Assembly (NCBI GenBank): GCA_015478895.1
Contig: JADMKK010000004.1
Coordinates: 133,478-197,477 of the forward strand
Length of the DNA: 64,000 bases
Reading direction: 5' to 3'
DNA from: Comamonas sp.
GTDB taxonomy: Bacteria > Pseudomonadota > Gammaproteobacteria > Burkholderiales > Burkholderiaceae_C
The translations under genes and the position numbers were made by a program. Each line of letters opens with the position of its first letter. Position 1 is the stretch's first letter. Below are positions 16,963 through 26,443 of the stretch, piece by piece. The notes under the pieces are model-generated. The model had not been told where the DNA came from, did not search any database, and saw only the letters and a list, made by a program, of their open reading frames with translations.

Positions 16963-19836
16963 ATGCATTCCCCAGCTCCCCAATTTGTCGTCGGTATTGA
17001 TTTGGGCACCAGCCACACGGTGGTCGCCAGCGTGCCGGTAAGGGGCGATGCAGCGCAGATTGCCTTGCTGGCGCTGCCGCAGCGCATCTCCGCCACCGAG
17101 GTGCGCAAAGACACGCTCTTGCCCTCGGTGCGCTATCAGGCCGCACCGGGGGAGCTGGGCGATGCGTGGCAGCAACCGTGGCCGCCGAAAGGAGCCGACG
17201 CGCAGGCACCCGCCGTGCTAGGGCGCTGGGCGCGGGATTTGGGGGCGGCGGTGCCCAGCCGCTTGGTGGCCAGTGCCAAAAGCTGGTTGTCTCACCCTGG
17301 CGTAGACCGCACCGCCGCCATCTTGCCGTGGGGTGCGGGCGATGAGGTACACAAGCTATCGCCGCTGGCGGCCTCGGCCTCCTACCTCGCCCACATCCAA
17401 ACCGTGTGGGATGCAGAACACCCCGCCGCGCCGCTGCACACGCAGAGCGTGGTGCTGACCGTGCCCGCATCTTTTGACGAAGGTGCCCGCGCTTTGACGC
17501 TGGAAGCCGCCAGGCTGGCGGGCCTGCCGCAGGTGCAATTGCTGGAAGAACCCAAGGCCGCTTTCCACGACTGGCTGCTGCTGCAAGGCGCGCGACTGTC
17601 GCAGCAATTGGCGGACAGCCGCTGGGTGCTGGTGGTGGACGTGGGCGGCGGCACCACGGATTTGACACTGATCCGCGTAGGGCCTGCCGCAGACGGTGGC
17701 CTGCCCGCGCTGACCCGCACTGCCGTGGGAGAGCATTTGATGCTGGGGGGTGACAACATGGATTTGGCGATTGCCCACCAGATGGAGCCCTTGCTGGCCA
17801 GTGAAGGCCAGCGCCTGCCCGCCGCCCGCTTTGCGCAGCTGGTGCAGCGCTGCCGCACCGCCAAAGAGCAATTGCTGGCCGCCGATGCGCCGGAGCAGCT
17901 CAGCATCGCCCTGCTGGGCAGTGGCAGCCGATTGATGGGCGGCACGAAAAGCGCCACGCTCACGCGCGAGCAAGTGCAGCAATGGGTGGTGGAAGGCTTT
18001 TTGCCGCAGGCGGCGCTGAGCGATCAACCCCATAAACGCCAAAGTGCGCTGCGGAGTTTTGGCCTGCCTTATCCGGCAGATGCGGCCATTTCGCGGCACT
18101 TGGCACAGTTTTTGGCACAACACGCCGAAGGTGGGCTGCCCGATACCGTGCTGCTTAACGGCGGCGTGTTCCATGCCCATGCGCTGGTGCAGCGGCTCAC
18201 GCAGCAGCTGCAAGACTGGCGCGGTGCCCCGGTGCGCGTATTGCACAACCCGCACCCGGACTGGGCCGTGGCACGTGGTGCAGCAGCACACGGCTTGGCG
18301 CGTTATCAGGCGCAGCAGGCTTTAGAAAAAAATCAGTCGCCAGCCCAATCCCATCAAGGGCGGGCAGCTATTAAAACCGCATTACCCGTGATTGGCGGTG
18401 GCTCGGCACGCAGCTACTGGCTGCTGCTGCAAGGCAAGAAAGACGCTACGCCGCAACTGCTGTGCCTGCTGCCCAAGGGCACGCAAGAGGGTGTGCGCAT
18501 GGTGCTCTCGGGTCGGCGCTTTGCGCTCAAGCTGGGACAGGCCGTGCGCTTTGTGCTGCTGGCCAACAGTGGTCAGTTAGAAGCCCGTGCCGGGCAATTG
18601 ATGGCTATGGACGGCGATGGCTGGGTGGAACTGCCGCCGTTGTCCACCGTGCTGCCCGCGCCCGAAGGGCATAGCGCCGCGCAGGTTGAAGTGCAATTGC
18701 AAGCCGTGATGACCGAAGTGGGCACGCTGGAAGTGCGCTGCCTGCGCGTAGTGGACGGTGTGACCGATGTCGCGCAATCGTGGCTGCTGTCGTTTGCGGT
18801 GCGCGGTGCGGTGGGGGCTCCATCTGAAAGCATAGCTGCTAGCCCAGGCACAGCAAAGGCAGAAGGCCAAAAAGGCTTGAAAGCGTTCGCGGACAAACTG
18901 CCAGCGGCGATTACGCAAATTGACCGTATTTTTGGTAGCCAGTCGCAAGACGTGACCGCCAAAGAAGTGCGCCAGCTGCGCCCGTCGCTGGAAAAGCAAA
19001 TCGGCCCGCGTGAGGGCTGGGGCGTGGGCGTGCTGCGCGCTTTGTTCGATGCCTTGCTGGCCCGCGCCAAGCGCCGCCGTCGCACGGCCGACCATGAACG
19101 CGTGTGGCTTAACCTTGCCGGCTGGTGCTTGCGCCCCGGCGTGGGGGCGGAGCTGGACGCGTGGCGTATGCAGCAAGTGTGGGCGCTGTACGAACAAGGT
19201 TTGGGCCACGCCAAGGAAACGGCGAACTGGACGGAGTGGTGGGTCTTTTGGCGGCGTGTGGCCGCTGGCCTGAACGAAGCGCAGCAAATGCAGGTGCTGG
19301 AAGCCGTGGCCGGTGCCATGCAAAAAACCGTGCAGCAATCGACTGTGCGCAACGGCGGAAAAAGCAGCTTTGGAAGCTATGACGACATGCTGCGCCTGTT
19401 TGCCGCCATGGAGGCCGTGCCCTGGCAGTACCGCCAGGAGATGGGCCAGTGGATGCTGCAGCGCCTGCAACGCCCCGATGAAACCGTTCAAACCTGGTGG
19501 GCCATTGGGCGCTTGGCGGCCCGCCAATCTTTGGCTGCGAATGCGCATTTGGTGATGCCGCCCTCGGCTGCGCAAGAGTTCTTGCAAGCCACGCTGGCAC
19601 AGGACTGGCGCAAGAACGAAACCGCCATGTTTGCCGCCGTGCAAATCGCCCGCATGACCGGCGATATCGCGCGTGATATGTCCGATGCCGTGCGCAACCA
19701 GGTGCTGGAGAAGATGCGCTCTGTCGGCGCACCAGAGCGCTGGATGCAGCTGGTGCAGCAGGTGGTGCAGATGGAGGCCGAAGACCAGAAACGCAGCCTG
19801 GGCGACAGCTTGCCACCGGGGCTGGTGTTGCTATGA
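16963..19836 (+). CDS. Hsp70-family ATPase fused to DUF3731
   Basis: 957-aa protein. The N-terminal Hsp70 ATPase has VVGIDLGTSHTVVASV (near residue 10), VLVVDVGGGTTDLTLI (near 225) and LLNGGVFHAHALVQRL (near 395). A beta region ends near 610 (MTEVGTLEVRCLRVVDG), and a helical DUF3731 domain fills residues 640-957 (REGWGVGVLRALFDALLAR, LNLAGWCLRPGVG). It is paralogous to the Hsp70 at 12365-14278 and is normally its neighbour, as I recall; here an HNH islet and a lipoprotein gene separate them. Two degraded copies of the dispersed palindromic repeat are read in frame as linkers near residues 455-472 and 621-641. Client and role are unknown. Confidence 0.9.
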   Translation: MHSPAPQFVVGIDLGTSHTVVASVPVRGDAAQIALLALPQRISATEVRKDTLLPSVRYQAAPGELGDAWQQPWPPKGADAQAPAVLGRWARDLGAAVPSRLVASAKSWLSHPGVDRTAAILPWGAGDEVHKLSPLAASASYLAHIQTVWDAEHPAAPLHTQSVVLTVPASFDEGARALTLEAARLAGLPQVQLLEEPKAAFHDWLLLQGARLSQQLADSRWVLVVDVGGGTTDLTLIRVGPAADGGLPALTRTAVGEHLMLGGDNMDLAIAHQMEPLLASEGQRLPAARFAQLVQRCRTAKEQLLAADAPEQLSIALLGSGSRLMGGTKSATLTREQVQQWVVEGFLPQAALSDQPHKRQSALRSFGLPYPADAAISRHLAQFLAQHAEGGLPDTVLLNGGVFHAHALVQRLTQQLQDWRGAPVRVLHNPHPDWAVARGAAAHGLARYQAQQALEKNQSPAQSHQGRAAIKTALPVIGGGSARSYWLLLQGKKDATPQLLCLLPKGTQEGVRMVLSGRRFALKLGQAVRFVLLANSGQLEARAGQLMAMDGDGWVELPPLSTVLPAPEGHSAAQVEVQLQAVMTEVGTLEVRCLRVVDGVTDVAQSWLLSFAVRGAVGAPSESIAASPGTAKAEGQKGLKAFADKLPAAITQIDRIFGSQSQDVTAKEVRQLRPSLEKQIGPREGWGVGVLRALFDALLARAKRRRRTADHERVWLNLAGWCLRPGVGAELDAWRMQQVWALYEQGLGHAKETANWTEWWVFWRRVAAGLNEAQQMQVLEAVAGAMQKTVQQSTVRNGGKSSFGSYDDMLRLFAAMEAVPWQYRQEMGQWMLQRLQRPDETVQTWWAIGRLAARQSLAANAHLVMPPSAAQEFLQATLAQDWRKNETAMFAAVQIARMTGDIARDMSDAVRNQVLEKMRSVGAPERWMQLVQQVVQMEAEDQKRSLGDSLPPGLVLL
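18326..18377. repeat. Dispersed palindromic repeat, degraded copy inside the Hsp70-DUF3731 gene
   Basis: CCATCAAGGGCGGGCAGCTA followed by TTAAAA matches the family's right half (CATCAAGCGCTAGCAGCTATCAAAA) with few changes, and the A-rich left part also aligns. It is translated in frame as a polar linker (EKNQSPAQSHQGRAAIKT). Confidence 0.55.
18824..18884. repeat. Dispersed palindromic repeat, degraded copy inside the Hsp70-DUF3731 gene
   Basis: CATAGCTGCTAGCCCAGG begins the copy and AGAAGGCCAAAAAGGCTTGA ends it, matching the left (ATAGCTGCTAGC) and right (AGAGGCCAAAAATGGCTTGA) borders of the family. It encodes the linker between the Hsp70 part and DUF3731 (SESIAASPGTAKAEGQKG). Confidence 0.65.
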
Positions 19837-20003
19837 ACGGTGAAGATTTCGGCGAATGAAAACTGCGCTGTCCTGTTGCGGTTGATGGCTCCGGCGGATA
19901 GCCGGTGCAGGCTCTGGGATTGCCGCCTGCGCGACTGTCGGGTATTTGCTGCTGCGCCAAGCTTTGCTATGTTGCAGGACAACTTTTTTGCCCTGCCACC
20001 TTC

Positions 20004-20822
20004 ATGCCTACCCCCAATCTTTTCAAACGCGCCCTGACAGCCCAGCAACCGCAAATTGGCCTGTGGTCTACGCTGCCGTCACCCTATGTCAGTGAGTTGC
20101 TGGCGGGCAGCGGCTTTGACTGGCTGTTGCTGGATACAGAACACACCCCCACGGACGTGCCGCAAATGGTGCAGCAGCTGCAAGGCGTAGGCGCTGCCCA
20201 GGTGCGCGCTGGTTGCCAGCCCACGCAGGCCGTGGTGCGCCCGGCGTGGAACGACAAGGTGCAGGTCAAGCGCTATCTGGACATTGGCGCGCAGACGCTG
20301 CTGCTGCCGTTTGTGCAGAACGCGGCCGAGGCCAAAGCCGCTGTAGATGCCATCCGCTATGCGCCAGAAGGCGTGCGCGGCATGGGCGGCAGCATGCGCG
20401 CTTCCAACTTTGGGCGCGACAGCGAATATGTGGCCCAGGCTGCCAATGAAATCTGCCTGCTGGTACAGGTGGAAACGCGCGACGCCTTGGTGAATCTGGA
20501 AGACATTGCCAGCGTGGACGGGGTGGATGGCGTGTTCATCGGGCCTGCAGATTTGTCGGCCAGCCTGGGCTATGCGGGCCACTCCACGCACCCGGATATG
20601 ACCTTCATCATCGACGACGCCTTGCAGCGCGTGCGCAACTGCGGCAAAGCGCCGGGCATTCTGGTAACCAGCCCTGATCGCGTGCAGGCCAGCTTGCATG
20701 CCGGCGCCTTGTTTGTGGCCGTGGGCATGGACATGCTGCTGCTGCGCACCGGGGCCGATGCGCTGGCGGCACGTTTCAAACCGTCGCAAATTAAGGCGGC
20801 GTCTAGTGCTTCCATGTATTGA
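20004..20822 (+). CDS. HpcH/HpaI-family aldolase
   Basis: 272-aa class II pyruvate aldolase, the metal-dependent TIM-barrel type that cleaves 4-hydroxy-2-oxo acids to pyruvate and an aldehyde. Motifs are GFDWLLLDTEHTPTD, the Arg/Gln and metal-site segments RPAWNDKVQVKRYLDIGAQ, LLVQVETRDALVNLEDIA (metal Glu) and GVDGVFIGPADLSASLG (metal Asp). ATG 20004 gives the family N-terminus MPTPNLFKRAL and the usual length. It precedes an aldehyde dehydrogenase gene 210 bases away, which could oxidise the aldehyde product. That pairing is plausible rather than shown. Confidence 0.88.
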   Translation: MPTPNLFKRALTAQQPQIGLWSTLPSPYVSELLAGSGFDWLLLDTEHTPTDVPQMVQQLQGVGAAQVRAGCQPTQAVVRPAWNDKVQVKRYLDIGAQTLLLPFVQNAAEAKAAVDAIRYAPEGVRGMGGSMRASNFGRDSEYVAQAANEICLLVQVETRDALVNLEDIASVDGVDGVFIGPADLSASLGYAGHSTHPDMTFIIDDALQRVRNCGKAPGILVTSPDRVQASLHAGALFVAVGMDMLLLRTGADALAARFKPSQIKAASSASMY

Positions 20823-20875
20823 GCCGTTGGTCGTGCTTTCTACAATGGTCTGCATGCCGCATTCTGCATGTTGCT

Positions 20876-20970
20876 TTCAAAAATGAAGCGGCTTGCCCTT
20901 GTCTTTCAAGGCATTGCAATAGATTTGGCAATGAAACCTTTGTTTGACCAGGGCTTGCAGCTATCAAAAT
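20876..20970. repeat. Dispersed palindromic repeat, long-loop copy
   Basis: The borders TCAAAAATGAAGCGGCTTGC and GGGCTTGCAGCTATCAAAAT are those of the AGCTGCTAGC repeat family. They are separated by about 55 bases instead of the usual 8-10, with a small ATTGC/GGCAAT hairpin inside. It lies in the intergenic region before the aldehyde dehydrogenase gene. Confidence 0.5.
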
Positions 20971-21032
20971 CTCCGTCATCTGGCCTGGCTGGTGGGCGGC
21001 TTTTCTTCTGTCTTTAAGGTTGAGAACACTCC

Positions 21033-22475
21033 ATGTCTACTGCTTACCCCGATACGCAATTGCTCATCAACGGCCAATGGCAGCCTGCTGCCAGTGGCAA
21101 GACCATCCCCGTACACAACCCCGCCACAGGCCAGGTGATTGGTCAGCTGGCGCATGCCGGCATTGCGGACTTGGACCGCGCACTGGCCGCCGCTGAAAAG
21201 GGCTTTGCCATCTGGAAAAACACCAGCGCCCATGAGCGCCAGGCCACCATGCGCAAGGCCGCCGTCTTGCTCAAGGAGCGCGCCGACCAGATTGCCGCGC
21301 TGCTGACGCAAGAGCAGGGCAAACCACTGGCCGAAGCCAAGGCCGAAGTGCTGGCCGGCGTGGGCATCATTGAATGGTTTGCCGATGAAGCGCTGCGCCT
21401 GTATGGCCGCATCGTGCCGGCGCGCCGCAGCGATGTGCAGCAGCTGGTCATCAAAGAGCCCGTGGGCCCGGTGGCCGCGTTCACGCCGTGGAATTTCCCG
21501 GTCAACCAGATCGTGCGCAAGCTCAGCGCGGCGCTGGCCACAGGCTGCTCGTTCCTGTGCAAAGCCCCGGAAGAAACCCCGGCATCGCCCGCCGCGCTGT
21601 TCCAGTGTTTTGTCGATGCCGGCGTGCCTGCGGGCGTGATTGGTCTGGTCTACGGCGACCCGCATGAAATCTCCAGCTACCTGATTCCGCACCCGGTGAT
21701 CCGCAAAGTCACATTTACCGGCTCTACCCCAGTGGGCAAGCAACTGGCGGCCATGGCCGGTGCGCACATGAAGCGCAGCACCATGGAGCTGGGTGGTCAC
21801 GCGCCGGTCATCATTGCCGACGATGCCGATGTGGCGCTGGCCGTCAAATCGGCCGGTGCCGCCAAGCTGCGCAATGCAGGGCAAGTGTGCATCTCGCCCA
21901 CACGTTTCTTAGTGCACAAGAGTCTGGAAAAGCAGTTCACCGAGCAGGTCGTGGCGTACTTTGAATCCATCCAAGTCGGCAATGGGCTGGAAGCCGGTAA
22001 CACCATGGGCCCCTTGGCCAATCCGCGCCGCATTACCGCCATGCAATCGCTGGTGGCCAATGCCAAAGACAAGGGCGCCAAACTGCTGATGGGTGGCAAA
22101 ACGCTGGGTGATGCTGGCAACTTTTACGCACCCACGATTCTTGCCGACGTGCCGCTGGATGCCGATGTGTTCAATCAAGAACCGTTTGGCCCAATGATTG
22201 CCATGCGCACCTTCGAGCAGCTCGATGAAGCGATTGCCGAAGCCAACCGCTTGCCCTATGGTTTGGCTGCCTATGCGTTCACGCGTTCGCTCAAAAATGC
22301 GCACCAGTTGAGCCAGCAGGTGGAAACCGGCATGCTGTGGATCAACCAGCCTGCAGTGGCATCGGCTGAGATGCCGTTTGGCGGCGTCAAAGATTCTGGC
22401 TACGGTTCTGAAGGCGGCCCCGAGGCGCTGGAGGCGTATCTGGTGCCCAAGGCTGTGTCGATTGCGATGGTCTGA
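21033..22475 (+). CDS. gabD: NAD(P)-dependent succinate-semialdehyde dehydrogenase family protein
   Basis: 480-aa aldehyde dehydrogenase. The nucleotide-site segments are [17 protein letters not shown] and [15 protein letters not shown], the general-base Glu is in [11 protein letters not shown], and the catalytic Cys is in [11 protein letters not shown] (near residue 288). The C-terminal [17 protein letters not shown] is typical of the SSADH group. It would oxidise succinic or a related semialdehyde (2-oxoglutarate semialdehyde is an alternative). A perfect terminator follows. The preceding HpaI-type aldolase suggests aromatic or sugar-acid catabolism but is separated by a repeat copy. Confidence 0.9.
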   Translation: MSTAYPDTQLLINGQWQPAASGKTIPVHNPATGQVIGQLAHAGIADLDRALAAAEKGFAIWKNTSAHERQATMRKAAVLLKERADQIAALLTQEQGKPLAEAKAEVLAGVGIIEWFADEALRLYGRIVPARRSDVQQLVIKEPVGPVAAFTPWNFPVNQIVRKLSAALATGCSFLCKAPEETPASPAALFQCFVDAGVPAGVIGLVYGDPHEISSYLIPHPVIRKVTFTGSTPVGKQLAAMAGAHMKRSTMELGGHAPVIIADDADVALAVKSAGAAKLRNAGQVCISPTRFLVHKSLEKQFTEQVVAYFESIQVGNGLEAGNTMGPLANPRRITAMQSLVANAKDKGAKLLMGGKTLGDAGNFYAPTILADVPLDADVFNQEPFGPMIAMRTFEQLDEAIAEANRLPYGLAAYAFTRSLKNAHQLSQQVETGMLWINQPAVASAEMPFGGVKDSGYGSEGGPEALEAYLVPKAVSIAMV

Positions 22476-22505
22476 CGCCCTGATGGGGCGCTGAGGAAGG
22501 CTTTG

Positions 22506-22538
22506 AAAGGCAACGTGTCGGCACGTTGCCTTTTCTAT
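22506..22538 (+). terminator. Rho-independent terminator after gabD
   Basis: Perfect 12-bp stem AAAGGCAACGTG / CACGTTGCCTTT with a TCGG loop, then TTC. Confidence 0.92.
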
Positions 22539-22653
22539 TGAGCTGCCGCCCCATTGCGGTCAACGGGTTCATGAATGTCGCGCAAGCGTCAGCAAGAAAT
22601 AAAACATCAGTCGCACACTGGCGCGATTTTAAAAAAGGGTTTTCAGGAGATTT

Positions 22654-23448
22654 ATGACTGCTTTAAAGGCCATGCTGGATTTTGAGTCCATGGTGAATCT
22701 GCTGTCACTTTTCATCCTGCTGGCGTTAGCGGCCTGGACAGGGAGAAAGTTCAGCATTCGGCGCTCTCAAGAAGAAGTCTTACAAGATGAGCACGTAAAA
22801 ATAGTGCTGGGCGCCACCCTGTCAATATTTGGTTTATTAATCGGTTTCTTATTATCTTTTGCTATTAGTGGCTACAACATGCGTTTGGGAGCTGAAGAAA
22901 AAGAAGCCATGGCCTTAGGCAATGCTTTTCAGCGTGCGACTTTATTGCAAGATCAACCAGCGCAAGCAAAGATGGAAAGCATGCTCAATCAATATCTTGA
23001 CGCCAGAATTGAGTTTTATAGCGCCCCCACTGAATATCAGCGCGACAGCTTGCGGCAGGCGTCGAGAGAGCTGCACTCCAATATCTGGATGTATGCCAGT
23101 GAGCAGGCCAGGCAAGCCCCCAATATGTTTTCTGCTTCATTAATGGACGCGTGCAATCAACTGTATGTTGCACAACAAGAAACGATGGCAAGTTGGCGCC
23201 ACCAGATTCCATTGGTCGCGTGGATGATCTTGATGGTTTTTGGCGTGTGTTCCAACTTTTTGGTGGGTTATCACATGTACGGTGGAAAACGGAAGCTGAA
23301 CTGGTTATTGGTCGTGCCTTGTGTAACCGCACTGGCGTTATTTATGATATTGGAGATTGATGTGCCTGGAAAAGGAATGATCCACGTAGCGCCCGATAAT
23401 TTGCAAGACCTGCGCGCAGCGATATTGCATGAACATCTTCTGACTTAA
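22654..23448 (+). CDS. DUF4239-like integral membrane protein
   Basis: 264-aa membrane protein with about four transmembrane helices in two pairs (LLSLFILLALAAW and LGATLSIFGLLIGFLLSF at the N-terminus; PLVAWMILMVFGVCSNFLV and WLLVVPCVTALALFMIL at the C-terminus). They flank a soluble helical middle of about 90 residues. This architecture and the GFLLSFAISGYNMRLGAEEKEAMALGNAF segment resemble DUF4239 (bestrophin-like) proteins; the function is unknown. AGGAGA lies a few bases before the ATG. Codon use is somewhat more AT-rich than in neighbours. It is a single-gene unit closed by a terminator. Confidence 0.8.
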   Translation: MTALKAMLDFESMVNLLSLFILLALAAWTGRKFSIRRSQEEVLQDEHVKIVLGATLSIFGLLIGFLLSFAISGYNMRLGAEEKEAMALGNAFQRATLLQDQPAQAKMESMLNQYLDARIEFYSAPTEYQRDSLRQASRELHSNIWMYASEQARQAPNMFSASLMDACNQLYVAQQETMASWRHQIPLVAWMILMVFGVCSNFLVGYHMYGGKRKLNWLLVVPCVTALALFMILEIDVPGKGMIHVAPDNLQDLRAAILHEHLLT

Positions 23449-23476
23449 ATAACAAATAACGCATTGAAGGCAATTC

Positions 23477-23505
23477 AAAAAGGGATGCGCAGGCATCCCT
23501 TTTTA
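23477..23505 (+). terminator. Rho-independent terminator after the DUF4239-like gene
   Basis: AAAAAGGGATGC / GCATCCCTTTTT with a GCAG loop is a perfect 12-bp stem with a U-run. Confidence 0.92.
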
Positions 23506-23606
23506 TCTCTCCATCGCAATTCAGTGCCTTGGCTGACCGCCACGCACAGGGGCAACCAGGGTTTATCTATTATTTATATTGCGCACGGTCAGCCGTTGAT
23601 TACTGA

Positions 23607-23918
23607 CTATTTGGTGGGAATATCGTCCCCCAAAGGCCTTCCATCGGCCGCTCGGGCATCGGTGTTGATCAGACCTTTTTTCAGGTCGCGGTGCGCTTGC
23701 TGCATTTCAGGGTGCGGGGTCTGGTTGGTCATGGTGATGCTCTCATCACGCTCGTGGGGCAGCTTGGCCTGATGGCCTGGAGCGTCGCTCGATTGCGGGG
23801 TGGTCGTATCAATGCGCGCCAGGGGGATGCGGCTGCCAGGATCGTGGTGGGGCGTTGGCGGTGTTTGGTTGTCCGGGTTGTCTTCGTCCGGTGTCGGGGC
23901 TGCAGTTTTTGAGTTCAT
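23607..23918 (-). CDS. Small hydrophilic, probably disordered protein
   Basis: 103-aa protein, very rich in Pro, Asp, His and charged residues with no hydrophobic core, so likely unstructured. A conserved-looking C-terminal segment (LPHERDES, then MQQAHRDLKKGLINTDARAA) resembles small proteins of unknown function that I recall from other Burkholderiales. A strong ribosome site, AAAGGAG, lies nine bases before the ATG and supports expression. A role cannot be named; stress-related disordered proteins are one possibility. Confidence 0.72.
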   Translation of the reverse strand: MNSKTAAPTPDEDNPDNQTPPTPHHDPGSRIPLARIDTTTPQSSDAPGHQAKLPHERDESITMTNQTPHPEMQQAHRDLKKGLINTDARAADGRPLGDDIPTK

Positions 23919-24158
23919 GAAGCACTACTCCTTTGCGCACCAGTATGAAAGCAGCGCGGTGCGTGCGATGTAGGCTGAGACGGCGCGTGCTTGGCAGTCA
24001 GTGAAAAAGAATGTGCAGCCAATAGATAGTCAAAAGCGGTACCCGTTGCTGCTGGCGCGTCCTACAGACTTGCACGCAGCAGGCACGCATCATGGCGTTA
24101 TGCAGATGCGGCAACGCGCCGCAAAAATCTTTTCAGTCCACGATTTAAGGAGGAACGT

Positions 24159-24425
24159 ATGAGCCTGACACCCGGCGATTCGCAACCGAGCTTCACCACC
24201 TTGTTTGAACAATTAGGACTGGAGAGCGACCCAGCCAACATTGCGTTGTTCATCAAGCAGCACTCACCGCTGGACGACACCATGCACATCTATGAAGCGC
24301 CGTTCTGGACGCCCCAACAAGCCATGCTGCTCAAAGAAAAGCTCAAGTGCGACGATGACTGGGCGATTGTGGTGGACCAGCTCAATGTGGCGCTGCATGA
24401 AAAGCCTGACTTAGACAATTTGTAA
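24159..24425 (+). CDS. DUF2789 family protein
   Basis: 88-aa soluble protein matching DUF2789, of unknown function: SFTTLFEQLGLESDPANIA, FIKQHSPLDDTMHIYEAPFW and FLKEKLKCDDDWAIVVDQLN-like segments span its whole length. An AAGGAGG site lies just before the ATG. It is monocistronic, with a weak GGCAA/TTGCC terminator about 30 bases after the stop. Confidence 0.88.
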   Translation: MSLTPGDSQPSFTTLFEQLGLESDPANIALFIKQHSPLDDTMHIYEAPFWTPQQAMLLKEKLKCDDDWAIVVDQLNVALHEKPDLDNL

Positions 24426-24454
24426 GCCACAGCGGCTTTTCCCAGCTCAGTAGA

Positions 24455-24480
24455 ACGGCAATCTTCGGGTTGCCTTTTCT
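24455..24480 (+). terminator. Terminator after the DUF2789 gene
   Basis: GGCAATC-TTC-GGGTTGCC stem followed by TTTTC; short but well placed. Confidence 0.6.
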
Positions 24481-24603
24481 TGGGCCGAACAGATCAATAA
24501 GTGAGCTGCATGCCGTGGCGAATGCTTGATTTCAGCTACTTATTGCAGTGAAGTCCAATGCACACCAAGGCATGCTGCTCACATTAATAAAGACAAAGCA
24601 CAT

Positions 24604-25086
24604 TCAACGCAGAGGAATCGGCGTGCTGCGCGGTACGGGTACGGCAGCCACGCTGTTTTGCGGCGAGCCTTCAATAACGCGGTCGGAATAGGTCATGTAG
24701 ACCAGCGTATTGCGCGCAGCGTCCACCATGCGCACGACGCGCAGGCGCTTGAACAGCAGCGAGCTGCGCTCGGTAAACACTTCTTCTTGCTGCTTGATGG
24801 GAGCGGCAAAGCTGATGGGGCCGGTGGCCTGGCAGTTGATGGAGGCTTCAGAGCGGTCTTCGGCCAGCCCCAAACCGCCCTTGATGCCGCCCGTCTTGGC
24901 GCGCGAAACATAACAGGTCACGCCCGTGACTTTGGGGTCGTCATACGCATCCACCACAATTTTGTGGTCCGGGCCAAGGAGCTTGAACACGGTGTCCACG
25001 GAGCCAATGGTTTCGGCGGCAGCGGCGGGTGCGTAGCTGAGTAGCAGGGCAGCGGAGCAAGCGGTCAGAAGTTGGTGAATGTGCAT
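24604..25086 (-). CDS. creA: CreA family periplasmic protein
   Basis: 160 aa, the same size as E. coli CreA. The N-terminal 25 residues are a signal peptide ([20 protein letters not shown]). Then come the family segments [38 protein letters not shown] and a C-terminal [15 protein letters not shown] use the ATG at 25086; the longer frame to 25299 adds 71 residues of nonsense before the signal peptide. The function of CreA is unknown. No creB or creC lies nearby, so the gene is not in a Cre two-component operon here. Confidence 0.92.
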   Translation of the reverse strand: MHIHQLLTACSAALLLSYAPAAAAETIGSVDTVFKLLGPDHKIVVDAYDDPKVTGVTCYVSRAKTGGIKGGLGLAEDRSEASINCQATGPISFAAPIKQQEEVFTERSSLLFKRLRVVRMVDAARNTLVYMTYSDRVIEGSPQNSVAAVPVPRSTPIPLR

Positions 25087-25245
25087 GCGGCAAGCATAAG
25101 GCCACTGCCACCATAACTGTTGCAAATGGCTGGGCCCTGGCCTTGGAAGGGCGGGAAATGGCAGAGCGATTTCGTTTATGCTTTTGACGGTTTCAATCTT
25201 TGTGGGCAGCGTGCGCTGACCCACGCACACACAAGGAATATCGTT

Positions 25246-26430
25246 ATGGGTCTCATCCAGGCGGCAGTAGGTTCGGTTGGTGGCATGCTGGCTGACCAAT
25301 GGAAAGACTTCTATACGGTGCCAGACAATCTGCCGCCCACAGCCGCGCTGTTTGCTGCGGTGCCGCGTGGCACGAATGCGGGCCGGGGAGCGAACACCAA
25401 GGGCTCTTCAAACATCATCACCAATGGCTCCAAGATCGTGGTGCCTGAAGGCTACGGTTTGCTGCTGTTGCAGGACGGCGCGATCACCGGCTTTGCTTCA
25501 GAGCCGGGCGCTTATGAGTGGAACTCCAGCGATGTGCAGTCCAAATCCATCTTCACGGGCGGCGGCTTTGTCGATTCGCTCATCCTGCAAAGCTGGGAGC
25601 GCTTCAAGTTCGGTGGTCAGCCCGGTTCGCAGCAGGCGGCATTTTTTGTCTCGCTCAAGGAGCTGCCCAATAACCGTTTTGGCACGCAGTCCGAGATTTA
25701 CTGGGACGACCGCTATCTGAATGCCCAGGTAGGTGCCATTACGCGCGGCACGTACACGCTCAAGATTGCGGATCCCATCTTGTTTGTGAAGCGGTTTGTG
25801 CCGGCCACCTATCTGCAAAGCGGCCAGATTTTTGACTTCACCGATCTGGATAACGACGCCGCCAGCCAGCTGTTCAATGAAGTCGTTGGCTCATTGGCTC
25901 CGGCGTTCAGCCTGTATACGAACGATCCATCCAAGGTCAACCGCATCACGCGCATCCAGCAGGATTCCATCGGCTTTGCGCAAAGCCTGTCGGCTGTGGT
26001 GGAGCAGAACTACCAGTGGAAATCTGACCGTGGGCTGGAGATCGTCAAGACCGCCATCATTTCGATTGAGTACGACGCCAACACCAAGGAGTTGCTCAAA
26101 ACGGTGCAGCGCGCCGATGCCTTGCTCGGTGCGCGCGGTAACTCAAACCTGCAGGCATCGGTGGCAGCAGGCATGCAGTCCGCGGGTGAAAACGCCGGTG
26201 TAGGTGGCTTGATGGGCATAGGCTTTGCCACTGGCGGCATGGCGGGTCTGGCGGGCTTGCAGCAGCCCGTAGCTCCCGCCGCGACACCGGCACCCACTGC
26301 CGCAGCAGAGCCAGCGCCTGCGGTGGACGACGTGATCGTGCGCCTGACCAAAGCCAAGCAAATGCTTGATGCCGGTCTGATTACGCAGGCGGACTATGAC
26401 GCGGCCAAGGCGAAGGCACTGGGTCTGTAA
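25246..26430 (+). CDS. SPFH-domain protein with C-terminal SHOCT motif (YdjI/virion-core type)
   Basis: 394 aa. The body matches the SPFH/band-7-like proteins annotated as virion core protein homologues ([75 protein letters not shown]). A low-complexity Ala/Pro linker near 345-365 leads to a C-terminal SHOCT helix pair ([31 protein letters not shown]). ATG 25246 has AAGGAA nine bases upstream. It begins a three-gene operon with a zinc-ribbon protein and a small membrane protein. Homologues scaffold membranes or form large assemblies; the role in this operon is not known. Confidence 0.88.
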   Translation: MGLIQAAVGSVGGMLADQWKDFYTVPDNLPPTAALFAAVPRGTNAGRGANTKGSSNIITNGSKIVVPEGYGLLLLQDGAITGFASEPGAYEWNSSDVQSKSIFTGGGFVDSLILQSWERFKFGGQPGSQQAAFFVSLKELPNNRFGTQSEIYWDDRYLNAQVGAITRGTYTLKIADPILFVKRFVPATYLQSGQIFDFTDLDNDAASQLFNEVVGSLAPAFSLYTNDPSKVNRITRIQQDSIGFAQSLSAVVEQNYQWKSDRGLEIVKTAIISIEYDANTKELLKTVQRADALLGARGNSNLQASVAAGMQSAGENAGVGGLMGIGFATGGMAGLAGLQQPVAPAATPAPTAAAEPAPAVDDVIVRLTKAKQMLDAGLITQADYDAAKAKALGL

Positions 26431-26443
26431 TCAGCGAGTGCGT

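Noticed and set aside
24500..24553. Further copy of the dispersed repeat after the DUF2760 gene
   Set aside because: Only the AATAAGTGAGCTGC border and a rough inverted partner (CAGCTACTTATT) match; too decayed to list as a feature.
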